Part shown: in pieces, positions 1 to 8,147 of the stretch
Numbering within the stretch: the first letter of the stretch is position 1
Layout of the letters: each line of letters starts with the position of its first letter
Assembly: GCF_900520355.1 (NCBI RefSeq)
Contig: NZ_LS999521.1
Span: forward strand, 310,001-374,000
DNA from: Acinetobacter calcoaceticus
GTDB lineage: Bacteria > Pseudomonadota > Gammaproteobacteria > Pseudomonadales > Moraxellaceae
DNA length: 64,000 bases
Reading direction: 5' to 3'
Made by a program: the position numbers and the translations under genes
Notes under the pieces: model-generated
The model's database searches: none
What the model was told of the DNA's origin: nothing
What the model saw: only the letters and a program-made list of their open reading frames with translations

Positions 1-2
1 CA

Positions 3-89
3 AGGCAAATGGTTAATATAGAAGCAGAAAAAAGTTTATACATAATCGTTACTCAAGAAGAAATTATTTTTGTCCCAAATAAGGTGTGA
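3..89 (+). CDS. possible 3' end of a gene cut by the left edge
   Basis: One frame is open from the window edge to a TGA at 87-89 and would encode the last 28 residues of a protein ending in ...IIFVPNKV. The short length means it could be chance in AT-rich DNA. Nothing in it identifies a family. It would run in the same direction as the czc genes, ending about 110 bases before czcI. Confidence 0.3.
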   Translation, partial: RQMVNIEAEKSLYIIVTQEEIIFVPNKV

Positions 90-134
90 TGGGTTCTAAA
101 TTAAAAAAATGGAAGAATTGACGAATCAGCCTTT

Positions 135-149
135 TGTAATTTTATTACA
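135..149. promoter_or_regulatory. inverted repeat upstream of czcI, candidate operator
   Basis: TGTAAT-TTT-ATTACA is a perfect 6-bp inverted repeat with a 3-bp spacer, lying about 50-90 bases before the possible czcI starts. A TTGACG at 118-123 lies just upstream. The size and symmetry suit a dimeric repressor or activator, but no metal-sensor gene is in the window and the regulator is unknown. Confidence 0.4.
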
Positions 150-197
150 TAGCTCGTGCCTGTTATAGTGGCTTGGTTCAACTTTTAGCTTAATGGT

Positions 198-602
198 GTG
201 CTGTTGCCACGTTCTGCGATTTTTATGTCAGTCTTGTTTTGTTTGCTCATATTTCAGAGTTTATGGAATGTGGCAGCGGCATTTTGCATGCATGAAAATC
301 AGGAAAAAGCATTGCATCATTTCGGACATCATGCGGCTTTGAATGTATATCAATCTTCACATCAAGCTCATACTGAACAGACGAGTATAGTAGAAAATTC
401 TCATAAGGCTCCTTTGAACTTGCAAGATCATCATGATCATTTACCTTCATGTTTTCATATAGTAATGACTGAAATTGCAAAACAAGCCGAGGTGCCTGTT
501 GTACATATACAAGTATTAACGCCAATTTATTACTGGTCTAATTCTTACCAGTCACCACATCTTACTGCTTTAAAACCTCCTCCTGTTTTAACCCCGCTAT
601 AG
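198..602 (+). CDS. czcI: CzcI-like small exported His-rich protein
   Basis: This 134-residue protein opens with a hydrophobic, signal-like segment (about residues 10-28). It is followed by a His-rich region with HHFGHH and HHDHLPSC, which suggests a periplasmic metal-binding role. CzcI proteins sit at the head of czcICBA efflux operons and are thought to modulate metal response. The position directly before czcC, and the length, fit that family. The start is uncertain: GTG at 198 has no Shine-Dalgarno, and the in-frame ATG at 225 (ATG TCA GTC) would still keep the signal segment. The name rests on synteny and composition more than on a recognised motif. Confidence 0.65.
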   Translation: MLLPRSAIFMSVLFCLLIFQSLWNVAAAFCMHENQEKALHHFGHHAALNVYQSSHQAHTEQTSIVENSHKAPLNLQDHHDHLPSCFHIVMTEIAKQAEVPVVHIQVLTPIYYWSNSYQSPHLTALKPPPVLTPL

Positions 603-647
603 GTGGGGTAGCCAAAAAAAGCCCACCGCATCTCTTATTTATTGCGG
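602..647 (+). promoter_or_regulatory. two mutually exclusive hairpins between czcI and czcC
   Basis: GGTGGG at 602-607 can pair with CCCACC at 622-627. CCGCA at 626-630 can pair with TGCGG at 643-647. The two helices share bases 626-627, and the second covers part of the czcC Shine-Dalgarno. There is no T-tract, so this is not a classical terminator. A translational or stability switch is inference. Confidence 0.35.
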
Positions 648-655
648 GGCAAAAC

Positions 656-2071
656 ATGTCTTCTATTTTTTCAAATCGAGTGAGTTTTACTTCTCACTTA
701 GAGAGTAACGTTAAGATAACGTTAAAAAAAGTTTTAACCATCTCAAGCCTATCTATTGCCATGCTATTGGCTGGGCAAGTAACGATGGCTCAGTCTGATA
801 TTCAACAAGAACGTTATATTCAAAAAGCTGCCTTTACTTTTGAGCAAGCTTTAGAGCAGGTACAAAAATATCAAAGTCAGCAAGGTGTTTGGCAAGCACA
901 GCAGCAAATGGCTGAGACTAATTTAAAGCAAAGTCGTTTATGGGCTAACCCAAGTCTTTCCATTGAGCAAACAGGTTTTCAGAGCGATCAAGAAAAAGAA
1001 CTCGCAATTGGAATCTCTCAACCTTTGGATATCTTTGGGCAGCGTAAGGCTGCGCAAAATTTGGCAAAAGTGGAAATATCAAAAATTGATTTGGCGGAAC
1101 AGCGTTATAAGGCTGAGCTTGATTTAATTGTTAAATATTTCTGGTCACAAGTTGCATTACTTGAGCTTGAAAAGTCTCTTATTGCAGAGCAGCTATCCGT
1201 CAGCCAAGAAAATTTACTTGCATCTGAAAAACGTTATCAGGCAGGCAGTATTGCTCAGGTTGATGTAGACCGAGTACGTATGAATCACTTGGAAAATCAG
1301 CGTTTATATCAACAAGTCAGTTTAAAACTAAATGTTGCGAAGCAACAACTGGTGAACTTGTGGGGTGGTGGTTCAAGTCAAGTTCAACTACTCCAACGCC
1401 CAAACCAGTTATGGGCACTGGCAGCGAATATAGAACCAAGTCAAGATTCACAAAATAATTTGTTAGAGCGTTCCTTCCAATTAGATTCCCTTGCTCAGCA
1501 AGCCAACATTCAACAACTTAAAGCAAAAGCTAAACCATTACCTACGGTAACTTTAGGTGTGAATAACACTCGATCACCTGAACAAAGTACCGATAACCAA
1601 ATTCGTTTAGGCGTCGCAATTCCTTTAAATCTTTTTAACCGACAGCAGTATGGAATCAAGATTGCTCAAGCCAAGCAAGAGTTATCTCAACGCCAGCAAA
1701 GCTTTTATCAAAAGCAAAATCAGATTGATATTGAAGCCCTAATGTCTGAATTGAAAGGCTTGCAAATGCAGTTTAAACAATTGAGTGATCAACAAGTTCC
1801 TCTTGCCATTCAAGTTCAGCAAAAAACATTACAAGGTTTCCGTTTAGGTAAATTCGCCGTAACCGATGTTCAGCAAGCCACCATGCAATTGCAAGATGTT
1901 CGGTTACGTAAAGTCGAGCTATTAAAACAGGCTTGGCAAAATTCAATTGAAATTCAAAGTTTGCGTCTAGGGTTAGAGCCAGAGCAAATCATGGCCAAAG
2001 ATGCCTTAATGCAATTGAATCAACGTGTTTGGCAACAAAGTCAAACATTCCCAACTCAGGCAGGAGAATAA
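656..2071 (+). CDS. czcC: CzcC-type outer-membrane efflux protein (TolC/OEP family)
   Basis: The 471-residue product is the outer-membrane channel of the czc RND pump. A long N-terminal extension leads into a signal-peptide core (about residues 25-45, ending near MAQS). Two coiled-coil-rich OEP repeats follow, with the Gln/Ala-rich helical composition typical of TolC relatives. Residues KQSRLWANPSLSIEQ match the start of the first OEP repeat. The length agrees with CzcC/CnrC proteins. The intergenic stretch before it holds two alternative hairpins, and its weak Shine-Dalgarno (GGGG at 646-649) lies in one of them. A start downstream of 656 is possible because the n-region is unusually long. 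Its stop lies just before the czcB start, so the genes are probably cotranscribed. Confidence 0.9.
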   Translation: MSSIFSNRVSFTSHLESNVKITLKKVLTISSLSIAMLLAGQVTMAQSDIQQERYIQKAAFTFEQALEQVQKYQSQQGVWQAQQQMAETNLKQSRLWANPSLSIEQTGFQSDQEKELAIGISQPLDIFGQRKAAQNLAKVEISKIDLAEQRYKAELDLIVKYFWSQVALLELEKSLIAEQLSVSQENLLASEKRYQAGSIAQVDVDRVRMNHLENQRLYQQVSLKLNVAKQQLVNLWGGGSSQVQLLQRPNQLWALAANIEPSQDSQNNLLERSFQLDSLAQQANIQQLKAKAKPLPTVTLGVNNTRSPEQSTDNQIRLGVAIPLNLFNRQQYGIKIAQAKQELSQRQQSFYQKQNQIDIEALMSELKGLQMQFKQLSDQQVPLAIQVQQKTLQGFRLGKFAVTDVQQATMQLQDVRLRKVELLKQAWQNSIEIQSLRLGLEPEQIMAKDALMQLNQRVWQQSQTFPTQAGE

Positions 2072-2073
2072 AA

Positions 2074-3291
2074 ATGTCGGTAAATTTAAAGAAAAATTCT
2101 CAGTGGCTTTGGGTGGGAGTGATTGCTGCAATCACTGCAATATTAATCGGTTTGCTCGTTTTAAATTCAAAAAATAAACCTGCCTCTTCTGAAGCCTCAG
2201 AAGAGCATGAGCATGCTGAAGAAGAGGGTGAAGGACATAATAACGAGGGTGAAAAACCATTGATGCTCTCTGCTCAACAAATGCAGGAACAAAATTTAAA
2301 AATTGAACAGGCTGAATTAGGTGAAGTTGCTCAGCTTCAAACTTATCCAGCCAAGCTAGTTGTCAATACAGACCGTCAAGCTCATGTTTCGCCAAGTTTT
2401 AGTGGACATGTAGAAGCAGTGTATGTAGAGCTTGGACAACAGGTTAAAAAAGGTCAGGCCCTTGCAAGCTTATTGGTACCAGATTTAGTCGATCAGCAAG
2501 CCAATTTACAAATTGCACAGTCTAATCTTGATTTAATGCGTCAGGACTATGAGCGTGAACGCAGTTTATGGTCACAAGGAATCTCTGCCAAGCAAGATTA
2601 TCAACGAGCTTATAACGCTTATCAGCAAGCCCAAATTCAAGTTAAAGCAGCTCGTTCACGCTTGAGTGCATTTGGCGCAGGTTCGGTCTCAGGGGGACGC
2701 TACACCTTAACAGCTCCAATTGCTGGCATGGTCAGTAATAAAGATATTGTGGTGGGTGAAAACGTACAGCTAGCAGATCAGCTTTTTATTATTAATCAGC
2801 TTGATCAGTTGTGGCTGGAGTTCATTTTACCAAGCACTGGTAATGTGAATGTGCAGCCTAACCAGCAGGTTGAATTTAAATCTTTGCAAACTGGGAATGT
2901 ATTTACTGCACAGGTTCAAAGCTTAACAACTGAAGCTGATGCTCAAACGGGGCGTTTGCAAGTTCGTGCGAAAGTTTTGGCTATTAACAGTGAATTACGT
3001 CCAAACCTTATGGTGAACGTTGAGCTAAATTCAGGCTTAACGCAAAAAGTAATACGTGTAAAAGCACAAGCGATCCAGCAAGTTGAAGGTAAAGACGTTA
3101 TCTTTACGCCAAAAATGGTCAAAACAGGCTTTGAGTTTGAACCGGTCACATTACAGTTGGGACAACGTTCTACAGATGGTCAATGGGTCGAGGTTGTAAA
3201 AGGTATTAATCCAAGCCAGCGCTATGTTGCAGAAGGCAGCTTCTTGCTGAAATCCGAATTGGAAAAAGGAGAGGCGGAGCATGGACATTAA
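2074..3291 (+). CDS. czcB: CzcB-type periplasmic adaptor (membrane fusion protein)
   Basis: This is the membrane-fusion subunit linking the CzcA pump to CzcC. I place the start at ATG 2074, with AGGAG at 2062-2066, rather than an upstream TTG inside czcC. That gives 405 residues. A transmembrane anchor lies at about residues 11-30. It is followed by an acidic, His-containing stretch (EEHEHAEEEGEGH), typical of CzcB and probably metal-binding. Then come a lipoyl/barrel-sandwich segment (SGHVEAVYVELGQQVKKGQ), a coiled-coil hairpin around LRQDYERERSLW-type residues, and C-terminal beta-barrel domains. The 3' end overlaps czcA by 11 bases, indicating translational coupling. Confidence 0.92.
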   Translation: MSVNLKKNSQWLWVGVIAAITAILIGLLVLNSKNKPASSEASEEHEHAEEEGEGHNNEGEKPLMLSAQQMQEQNLKIEQAELGEVAQLQTYPAKLVVNTDRQAHVSPSFSGHVEAVYVELGQQVKKGQALASLLVPDLVDQQANLQIAQSNLDLMRQDYERERSLWSQGISAKQDYQRAYNAYQQAQIQVKAARSRLSAFGAGSVSGGRYTLTAPIAGMVSNKDIVVGENVQLADQLFIINQLDQLWLEFILPSTGNVNVQPNQQVEFKSLQTGNVFTAQVQSLTTEADAQTGRLQVRAKVLAINSELRPNLMVNVELNSGLTQKVIRVKAQAIQQVEGKDVIFTPKMVKTGFEFEPVTLQLGQRSTDGQWVEVVKGINPSQRYVAEGSFLLKSELEKGEAEHGH

Positions 3292-6200
3292 TAAACCTGA
3301 GCTGCCCAAACCCGAAGGACTGTTTGACAGAATTATTCAGTTTGCTATTCAAAATGCCATTTGGGTCATGCTCTTTGTACTGACATGGATTGGCGTTGGA
3401 ATATGGAGTTATCAAAAGCTTCCTATTGATGCCGTTCCAGACATTACCAATACGCAGGTCCAGATTAATACTCAAGCGAATGGATATACCGCTTTAGAGG
3501 TTGAACAGCGGATTACCTATCCGATTGAAAATGCGATGGCCGGAATTCCTAATTTGGAACAGACCCGTTCGATTTCCCGTTATGGGCTTTCTCAAGTCAC
3601 CATTATTTTTAAAGACGGAACTGATATTTATTGGGCAAGACAACTGATTAATCAGAGGTTACAAGAGGCAGATGGACAGCTACCCGAAACGGTTGATCCA
3701 GTCATGTCTCCTGTTTCAACTGGACTGGGTGAAATTTACCAATGGGTTGTAAAAGCAAAAGCTGGTGCTAAAAAAGCAGATGGCACTGCTTATACAGCTA
3801 TGGACTTGCGTGAAATTCAGGACTGGATTGTGCGTCCTCAATTGCAGCGGGTGAAAGGCGTAGCCGAAATTAACAGTATTGGTGGCTACAATAAAACCTA
3901 TATTGTTTCTCCTGATTTAAAACGTTTGCAGCAGCTGCAAATTTCAATTAATGAATTTCAGACTGCTTTGCAAGAAAACAATGAAAACCGTGGTGCGGGA
4001 TTTATTGAAGAAAACGGAGAGCAGCTCACTGTTCGTGTTCCGGGCATGTTAAGTAATGTTGAGGATATTCAAAACATTACTGTAAGCACCAAAAATAGTT
4101 TACCAATTCGTGTGGCAGATGTGGCGAATGTCTCTATTGGACATGATTTAAGAACAGGTGCCGCAACTTACAATGGTGAAGAAACTGTTCTTGGCATAGC
4201 CATGATGATGATGGGAGAAAACAGCCGTACAGTTGCTCAGGCCGTTGATAGCAAAGTTAAGGAAATTCAATCTACTTTACCCAAAGGGGTAGAATTAGAA
4301 ACGGTTTATGATCGAACGATTCTAGTGAATAAAGCAATTGCCACAGTACAGAAGAACCTTGTAGAAGGGGCAATTCTGGTTATTGTGATTTTATTTATTT
4401 TTCTAGGAAATTTCCGAGCCGCTTTAATTACTGCCTGTGTTATTCCCCTTTCAATGTTATTTACTCTTGCTGGTATGGCTGAGCAAAATATTAGTGCCAA
4501 CTTGATGAGCCTAGGAGCGCTTGATTTCGGGATTATTGTAGATGGGGCAGTTGTTATTGTAGAGAACTGTATTCGGCGTCTAGCAGAAGCACAGCATGCT
4601 TTACATCGACCTCTTAAGCGAACTGAGCGATTCAAAGAAGTTTTTCTTGCAGCGAAACAAGCCCGTCGACCGCTTATTTTCGGGCAAATGATTATTTTAG
4701 TGGTCTATTTACCTATTTTTGCCTTATCTGGCGTTGAAGCGAAAATGTTCCATCCAATGGCAATGACTGTGGTCATGGCGTTATTGGGTGCCATGATTCT
4801 TTCTGTGTCATTTGTACCTGCGGCAGTTGCTCTTTTTGTTACGGGTGAAGTGAAAGAAAAAGAAACACGTTGGATGCAAGCTTTAAAGCAGAAATATCGA
4901 GATATTCTTGATCTGGCTTATCAACTTAAGATCGTTGTTCTGAGCTTTGCATTGAGTATTTTAGTGCTCACAGGCGTGTTAGCGACCCAAATGGGTAGTG
5001 AATTTGCTCCGCAACTCAGTGAAGGTGATTTCGCGTTACAGCAAATGCGCTCACCTAGTACTGGACTCGAGCAATCACTGCGAATGCAAGAAAATACTGA
5101 AAAGCTCATTTTGAAGAATTTTCCAGAGGTAACGGCTGTTTTTGCACGAACAGGAACGGCTGAGGTCGCAACTGACGTGATGCCACCTAATATCTCTGAT
5201 GCGGTCATTTTGCTTAAACCTCATGATCAATGGCCAAACTCTAAAGAGACGCTAGATGAGCTGCGTTCGCGTATGCAAGCTTTCTTGGCGACATTACCGG
5301 GCAATAACAGCGAATTTTCTCAACCAATTGAACTACGTTTTAATGAACTGATTTCGGGCATTCGTAGTGATATCGGCGTCAAGATTTTTGGTGATGATAT
5401 GCAAGTGCTTAATGAACAGGCTCAGACATTGGTCCAAAAGATACAGACAATTTCTGGCGCTACGGCTGTTAAGGTAGAACAAACGAGCGGTTTACCAGTG
5501 TTGAGTGTCGAAATTAACCGTCCATTGGCTGCGCAATACGGATTATCTGCCAAAGCCATTCAAGACACTGTGGCGGCAAGTGTTGGCGGACAAAATGTAG
5601 GGCAGATTTTACAGGGTGATCGACGATTCGATTTTGAAATTCGCTTAGAGGATCAGCAACGGACCATTCAAAACTTAGCCCAACTTCCGATTCAGCTACC
5701 AAATGGCGGTCTAATCCAACTTCAAGATGTCGCTAAAGTTGAGCGTACTTCAGGCTTAAATCAGGTAGGACGTGAAAATGGTAAGCGGCGTGTCATTATT
5801 ACCGCTAACGTAGAAGGGCGTGATTTAGGTTCATTTGTTCAAGAGTTAAGAACAACTCTGGCAAAAGAACAGTTGCCAGCGGGTTACTGGTTGGAATATG
5901 GCGGTCAGTTTGAAAATCTAGCCTCTGCTGCCGCACGAATGAAAATAGTTGTTCCATTAGCGCTTGCTATGATTTTCATATTACTCATGGCCGTATTCCA
6001 TAATATTAAAGAAAGCTTATTGGTATTTAGCGGTGTTCCGTTTGCTTTGTCGGGTGGGCTTATTGCACTTTGGCTGAGAGATATTCCACTTTCAATGTCG
6101 GCGGGTGTCGGGTTTATTGCCTTGTCGGGTGTTGCTGTTCTAAATGGTCTGGTGATGCTGAGCTTTATTAAAGAGCTTAGAGAAAACTTTGATATTCAAA

Positions 6201-6439
6201 CTGCAACTTGGAATGGGGCGATCTTACGCTTAAGACCTGTACTCATGACGGCTTGTGTTGCTTCACTCGGTTTTATTCCCATGGCTTTGGCAACTGGAAC
6301 TGGTGCAGAAGTTCAGCGACCTTTGGCAACGGTTGTCATTGGTGGCATTATTTCATCTACGATATTAACTTTGGTTTTATTACCAGTCATTTATCGGTGG
6401 ATGAATGAAAGCAAGGCGAAAAGCGCTGAGCATTCATAA
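3281..6439 (+). CDS. czcA: CzcA-type RND heavy-metal/proton antiporter
   Basis: This 1052-residue inner-membrane pump belongs to the HME branch of the RND superfamily. It exports Zn, Co and Cd in exchange for protons. The fourth transmembrane segment carries LDFGIIVDGAVVIVEN. Its acidic residues D415, D421 and E428 show the same spacing as the proton-relay residues D402/D408/E415 of Cupriavidus CzcA. The N-terminal SYQKLPIDAVPDITNTQVQ motif is characteristic of CzcA/CusA. Two large periplasmic loops and twelve transmembrane segments are expected. The start overlaps the end of czcB. Which metals it moves cannot be read with certainty, but the Zn/Co/Cd type fits the acidic motif and the neighbouring czcD. 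Confidence 0.95.
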   Translation: MDINKPELPKPEGLFDRIIQFAIQNAIWVMLFVLTWIGVGIWSYQKLPIDAVPDITNTQVQINTQANGYTALEVEQRITYPIENAMAGIPNLEQTRSISRYGLSQVTIIFKDGTDIYWARQLINQRLQEADGQLPETVDPVMSPVSTGLGEIYQWVVKAKAGAKKADGTAYTAMDLREIQDWIVRPQLQRVKGVAEINSIGGYNKTYIVSPDLKRLQQLQISINEFQTALQENNENRGAGFIEENGEQLTVRVPGMLSNVEDIQNITVSTKNSLPIRVADVANVSIGHDLRTGAATYNGEETVLGIAMMMMGENSRTVAQAVDSKVKEIQSTLPKGVELETVYDRTILVNKAIATVQKNLVEGAILVIVILFIFLGNFRAALITACVIPLSMLFTLAGMAEQNISANLMSLGALDFGIIVDGAVVIVENCIRRLAEAQHALHRPLKRTERFKEVFLAAKQARRPLIFGQMIILVVYLPIFALSGVEAKMFHPMAMTVVMALLGAMILSVSFVPAAVALFVTGEVKEKETRWMQALKQKYRDILDLAYQLKIVVLSFALSILVLTGVLATQMGSEFAPQLSEGDFALQQMRSPSTGLEQSLRMQENTEKLILKNFPEVTAVFARTGTAEVATDVMPPNISDAVILLKPHDQWPNSKETLDELRSRMQAFLATLPGNNSEFSQPIELRFNELISGIRSDIGVKIFGDDMQVLNEQAQTLVQKIQTISGATAVKVEQTSGLPVLSVEINRPLAAQYGLSAKAIQDTVAASVGGQNVGQILQGDRRFDFEIRLEDQQRTIQNLAQLPIQLPNGGLIQLQDVAKVERTSGLNQVGRENGKRRVIITANVEGRDLGSFVQELRTTLAKEQLPAGYWLEYGGQFENLASAAARMKIVVPLALAMIFILLMAVFHNIKESLLVFSGVPFALSGGLIALWLRDIPLSMSAGVGFIALSGVAVLNGLVMLSFIKELRENFDIQTATWNGAILRLRPVLMTACVASLGFIPMALATGTGAEVQRPLATVVIGGIISSTILTLVLLPVIYRWMNESKAKSAEHS

Positions 6440-6500
6440 TGTCATCGATTTGAGATATCTTTTTTGATTACAGAATCTGAGTCAAAAAAGTGTTTGAAAA

Positions 6501-6538
6501 AGGTAAAAGTAATGATGCATTCATTGTTACTTTTACCT
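6501..6538. repeat. perfect 12-bp inverted repeat between czcA and czcD
   Basis: AGGTAAAAGTAA (6501-6512) and TTACTTTTACCT (6527-6538) are exact reverse complements separated by 14 bases. No T-tract follows on either strand, so it is not an obvious intrinsic terminator. It may be an operator for czcD or an RNA hairpin that shapes the czcA-czcD transcript. Confidence 0.6.
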
Positions 6539-6571
6539 CATCATAAAGATAAATAATAAGGAGTCCGCAAC

Positions 6572-7516
6572 ATGGGTGGACAACACGATCATAGTCATGC
6601 CGTAGTGACTGAAGGTAACGCTAAGAAACTAACGATTGCTTTAGCTCTTACTACAACGTTTTTAATTGTTGAGGTCATTGCAGGCTTAATCACACAAAGT
6701 CTGGCATTGCTCTCTGACGCTGCGCATATGTTTACAGATGCAGCTGCTTTAGCAATTGCTTTAGTTGCCATTCAAATTTCAAAACGTCCAGCCGATAATA
6801 AACGTACTTTTGGCTATCAGCGCTTTGAAATTCTGGCTGCTTTATTTAATGCGCTCATGCTTTTTGTGGTGGCAGTTTATATTTTATATGAGGCCTATAT
6901 CCGCTTCTCTAAACCACCTGAGATCCAGAGCGTGGGTATGCTCATTGTGGCGACCATTGGTTTGATGATTAATCTCATCTCAATGAAAATTCTAATGTCG
7001 AATGCCGACTCTAGCCTAAATGTTAAAGGTGCCTATTTAGAAGTTCTAAGCGATGCACTAGGTTCGGTTGGCGTTATTATTGGTGCAATTGTTATCTACT
7101 TCACCAACTGGTATTGGATTGACACGCTGATTGCTGTACTCATTGGTTTTTGGGTGTTACCGCGTACATGGATTTTGCTTAAACAGAGCATTAATATTTT
7201 GCTCGAAGGGGTACCAGAAGAAGTGGATATTGAGAAGTTGCGTACAGATCTGCTTTCTTTAAATGGTGTGGAAAGTATTCACCAACTTAAAGTATGGGCA
7301 ATTACGTCTAAAAATATTCATTTAACGGTGCACTTATTTGCGCCTCAAGCGGACCGTACCAAGTTGTATCAAGATGCAGTTGAAATGCTTTCTCACGAAC
7401 ATGGGATTGCTGAGGTTACTTTGCAAATTGAAGATGATGCAGAAATTAATTGTCAACACACCGCCCAGCATGTTCCACATGAACATGCTGAGGAAAAACA
7501 TTCACATCAGCATTAA
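6572..7516 (+). CDS. czcD: CzcD-type cation diffusion facilitator
   Basis: The 314-residue CDF exporter moves Zn2+ (also Co/Cd) across the inner membrane in exchange for protons. The second transmembrane segment carries LLSDAAHMFTDAAAL with the HxxxD metal site. The fifth carries AYLEVLSDALGS, with the Glu/Asp arrangement seen in CzcD proteins. The Pro-rich TWILLKQSINILLEGVPEE stretch, leading into the cytoplasmic dimerisation domain, is family-typical. Both tails are His-rich (GGQHDHSHA at the N-terminus, several HEH/HSHQH at the C-terminus). A good Shine-Dalgarno (AAGGAG) precedes ATG 6572. It lies 132 bases after czcA, behind the inverted repeat, so it may have partly separate control. Confidence 0.95.
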   Translation: MGGQHDHSHAVVTEGNAKKLTIALALTTTFLIVEVIAGLITQSLALLSDAAHMFTDAAALAIALVAIQISKRPADNKRTFGYQRFEILAALFNALMLFVVAVYILYEAYIRFSKPPEIQSVGMLIVATIGLMINLISMKILMSNADSSLNVKGAYLEVLSDALGSVGVIIGAIVIYFTNWYWIDTLIAVLIGFWVLPRTWILLKQSINILLEGVPEEVDIEKLRTDLLSLNGVESIHQLKVWAITSKNIHLTVHLFAPQADRTKLYQDAVEMLSHEHGIAEVTLQIEDDAEINCQHTAQHVPHEHAEEKHSHQH

Positions 7517-7528
7517 AATGATGTGAAT
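7494..7528 (-). terminator. terminator for the 7535-7873 gene
   Basis: ATTCACATCA (7500-7509) pairs with TGATGTGAAT (7519-7528), a perfect 10-bp stem. Read on the minus strand, the stem is followed by GTTTTT, which fits an intrinsic terminator. The hairpin overlaps the last codons of czcD, so it may also protect that mRNA 3' end. Confidence 0.5.
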
Positions 7529-7534
7529 AATGCA

Positions 7535-7873
7535 TTAGATTTCCCACTCATTATTGCAGTCACGGCATTTCCAATGTTTTTGTGACTGCATAAATGCTTG
7601 CATAGACAGTTTAAAGTCTGGCAAATCACGCCAGAACATAAAACCTGCCCCTACAGCCACAACAAAAACAACGACTGTTGCAATTTGAAGAGAGCTGCCT
7701 GCACCATTGCCAAAAATCCACATAAAAATGCTAATAACAACCAAGAGTAAAAGAATGAAAATTGCAGGAATTAAGATAACAAGGCTTTTAGGAACTGCTG
7801 GTTTTACGCTGTTAATTCCTTGGCTTACAGGCATAATTTTAACACTTTGACATTGAGGGCAACGGTATTGCAT
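7535..7873 (-). CDS. small membrane protein with a split zinc ribbon
   Basis: I do not recognise a named family. The 112-residue protein starts with CPQC (residues 5-8) and ends with WKCRDCNNEWEI. The two CxxC pairs could form one zinc ribbon folded around the membrane part. Between them are two hydrophobic stretches (about residues 30-55 and 63-81), predicted as transmembrane helices. A Shine-Dalgarno-like GGAG lies just before the ATG. It converges with czcD. A cytoplasmic zinc ribbon next to a zinc efflux locus is suggestive, but any link to metal handling is inference. Confidence 0.75.
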   Translation of the reverse strand: MQYRCPQCQSVKIMPVSQGINSVKPAVPKSLVILIPAIFILLLLVVISIFMWIFGNGAGSSLQIATVVVFVVAVGAGFMFWRDLPDFKLSMQAFMQSQKHWKCRDCNNEWEI

Positions 7874-8049
7874 AGGAACTCCACATTCAGTTTGAATCTA
7901 TTCTAACGGAAATGTCGAAAAAGAAAAAAATTTGTAAGATATCGATGAAGTACTTTGAATGAGCAAAAAAATAATTTTGAATAAACAAGGAAATACAAAA
8001 AACAGATGATTTATAAGTACACATAAAAATTAAAATAATAGTGTAGAGC

Positions 8050-8085
8050 GTGCTAATCTACAGAAAAATGAAGTGTAATTAGCAC
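8050..8085. repeat. spaced inverted repeat upstream of the 8148 gene
   Basis: GTGCTAAT (8050-8057) and ATTAGCAC (8078-8085) are exact reverse complements 20 bases apart, about 60 bases before the TTG start at 8148. The half-site spacing is near two helical turns centre to centre plus some. It could be an operator or a stem-loop in the leader. Confidence 0.45.
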
Positions 8086-8147
8086 TATAAATGAGCTTAA
8101 ATACTCGTAAATAGGACGTGGAATAAATATAAAAAGGAGATAGGGAC

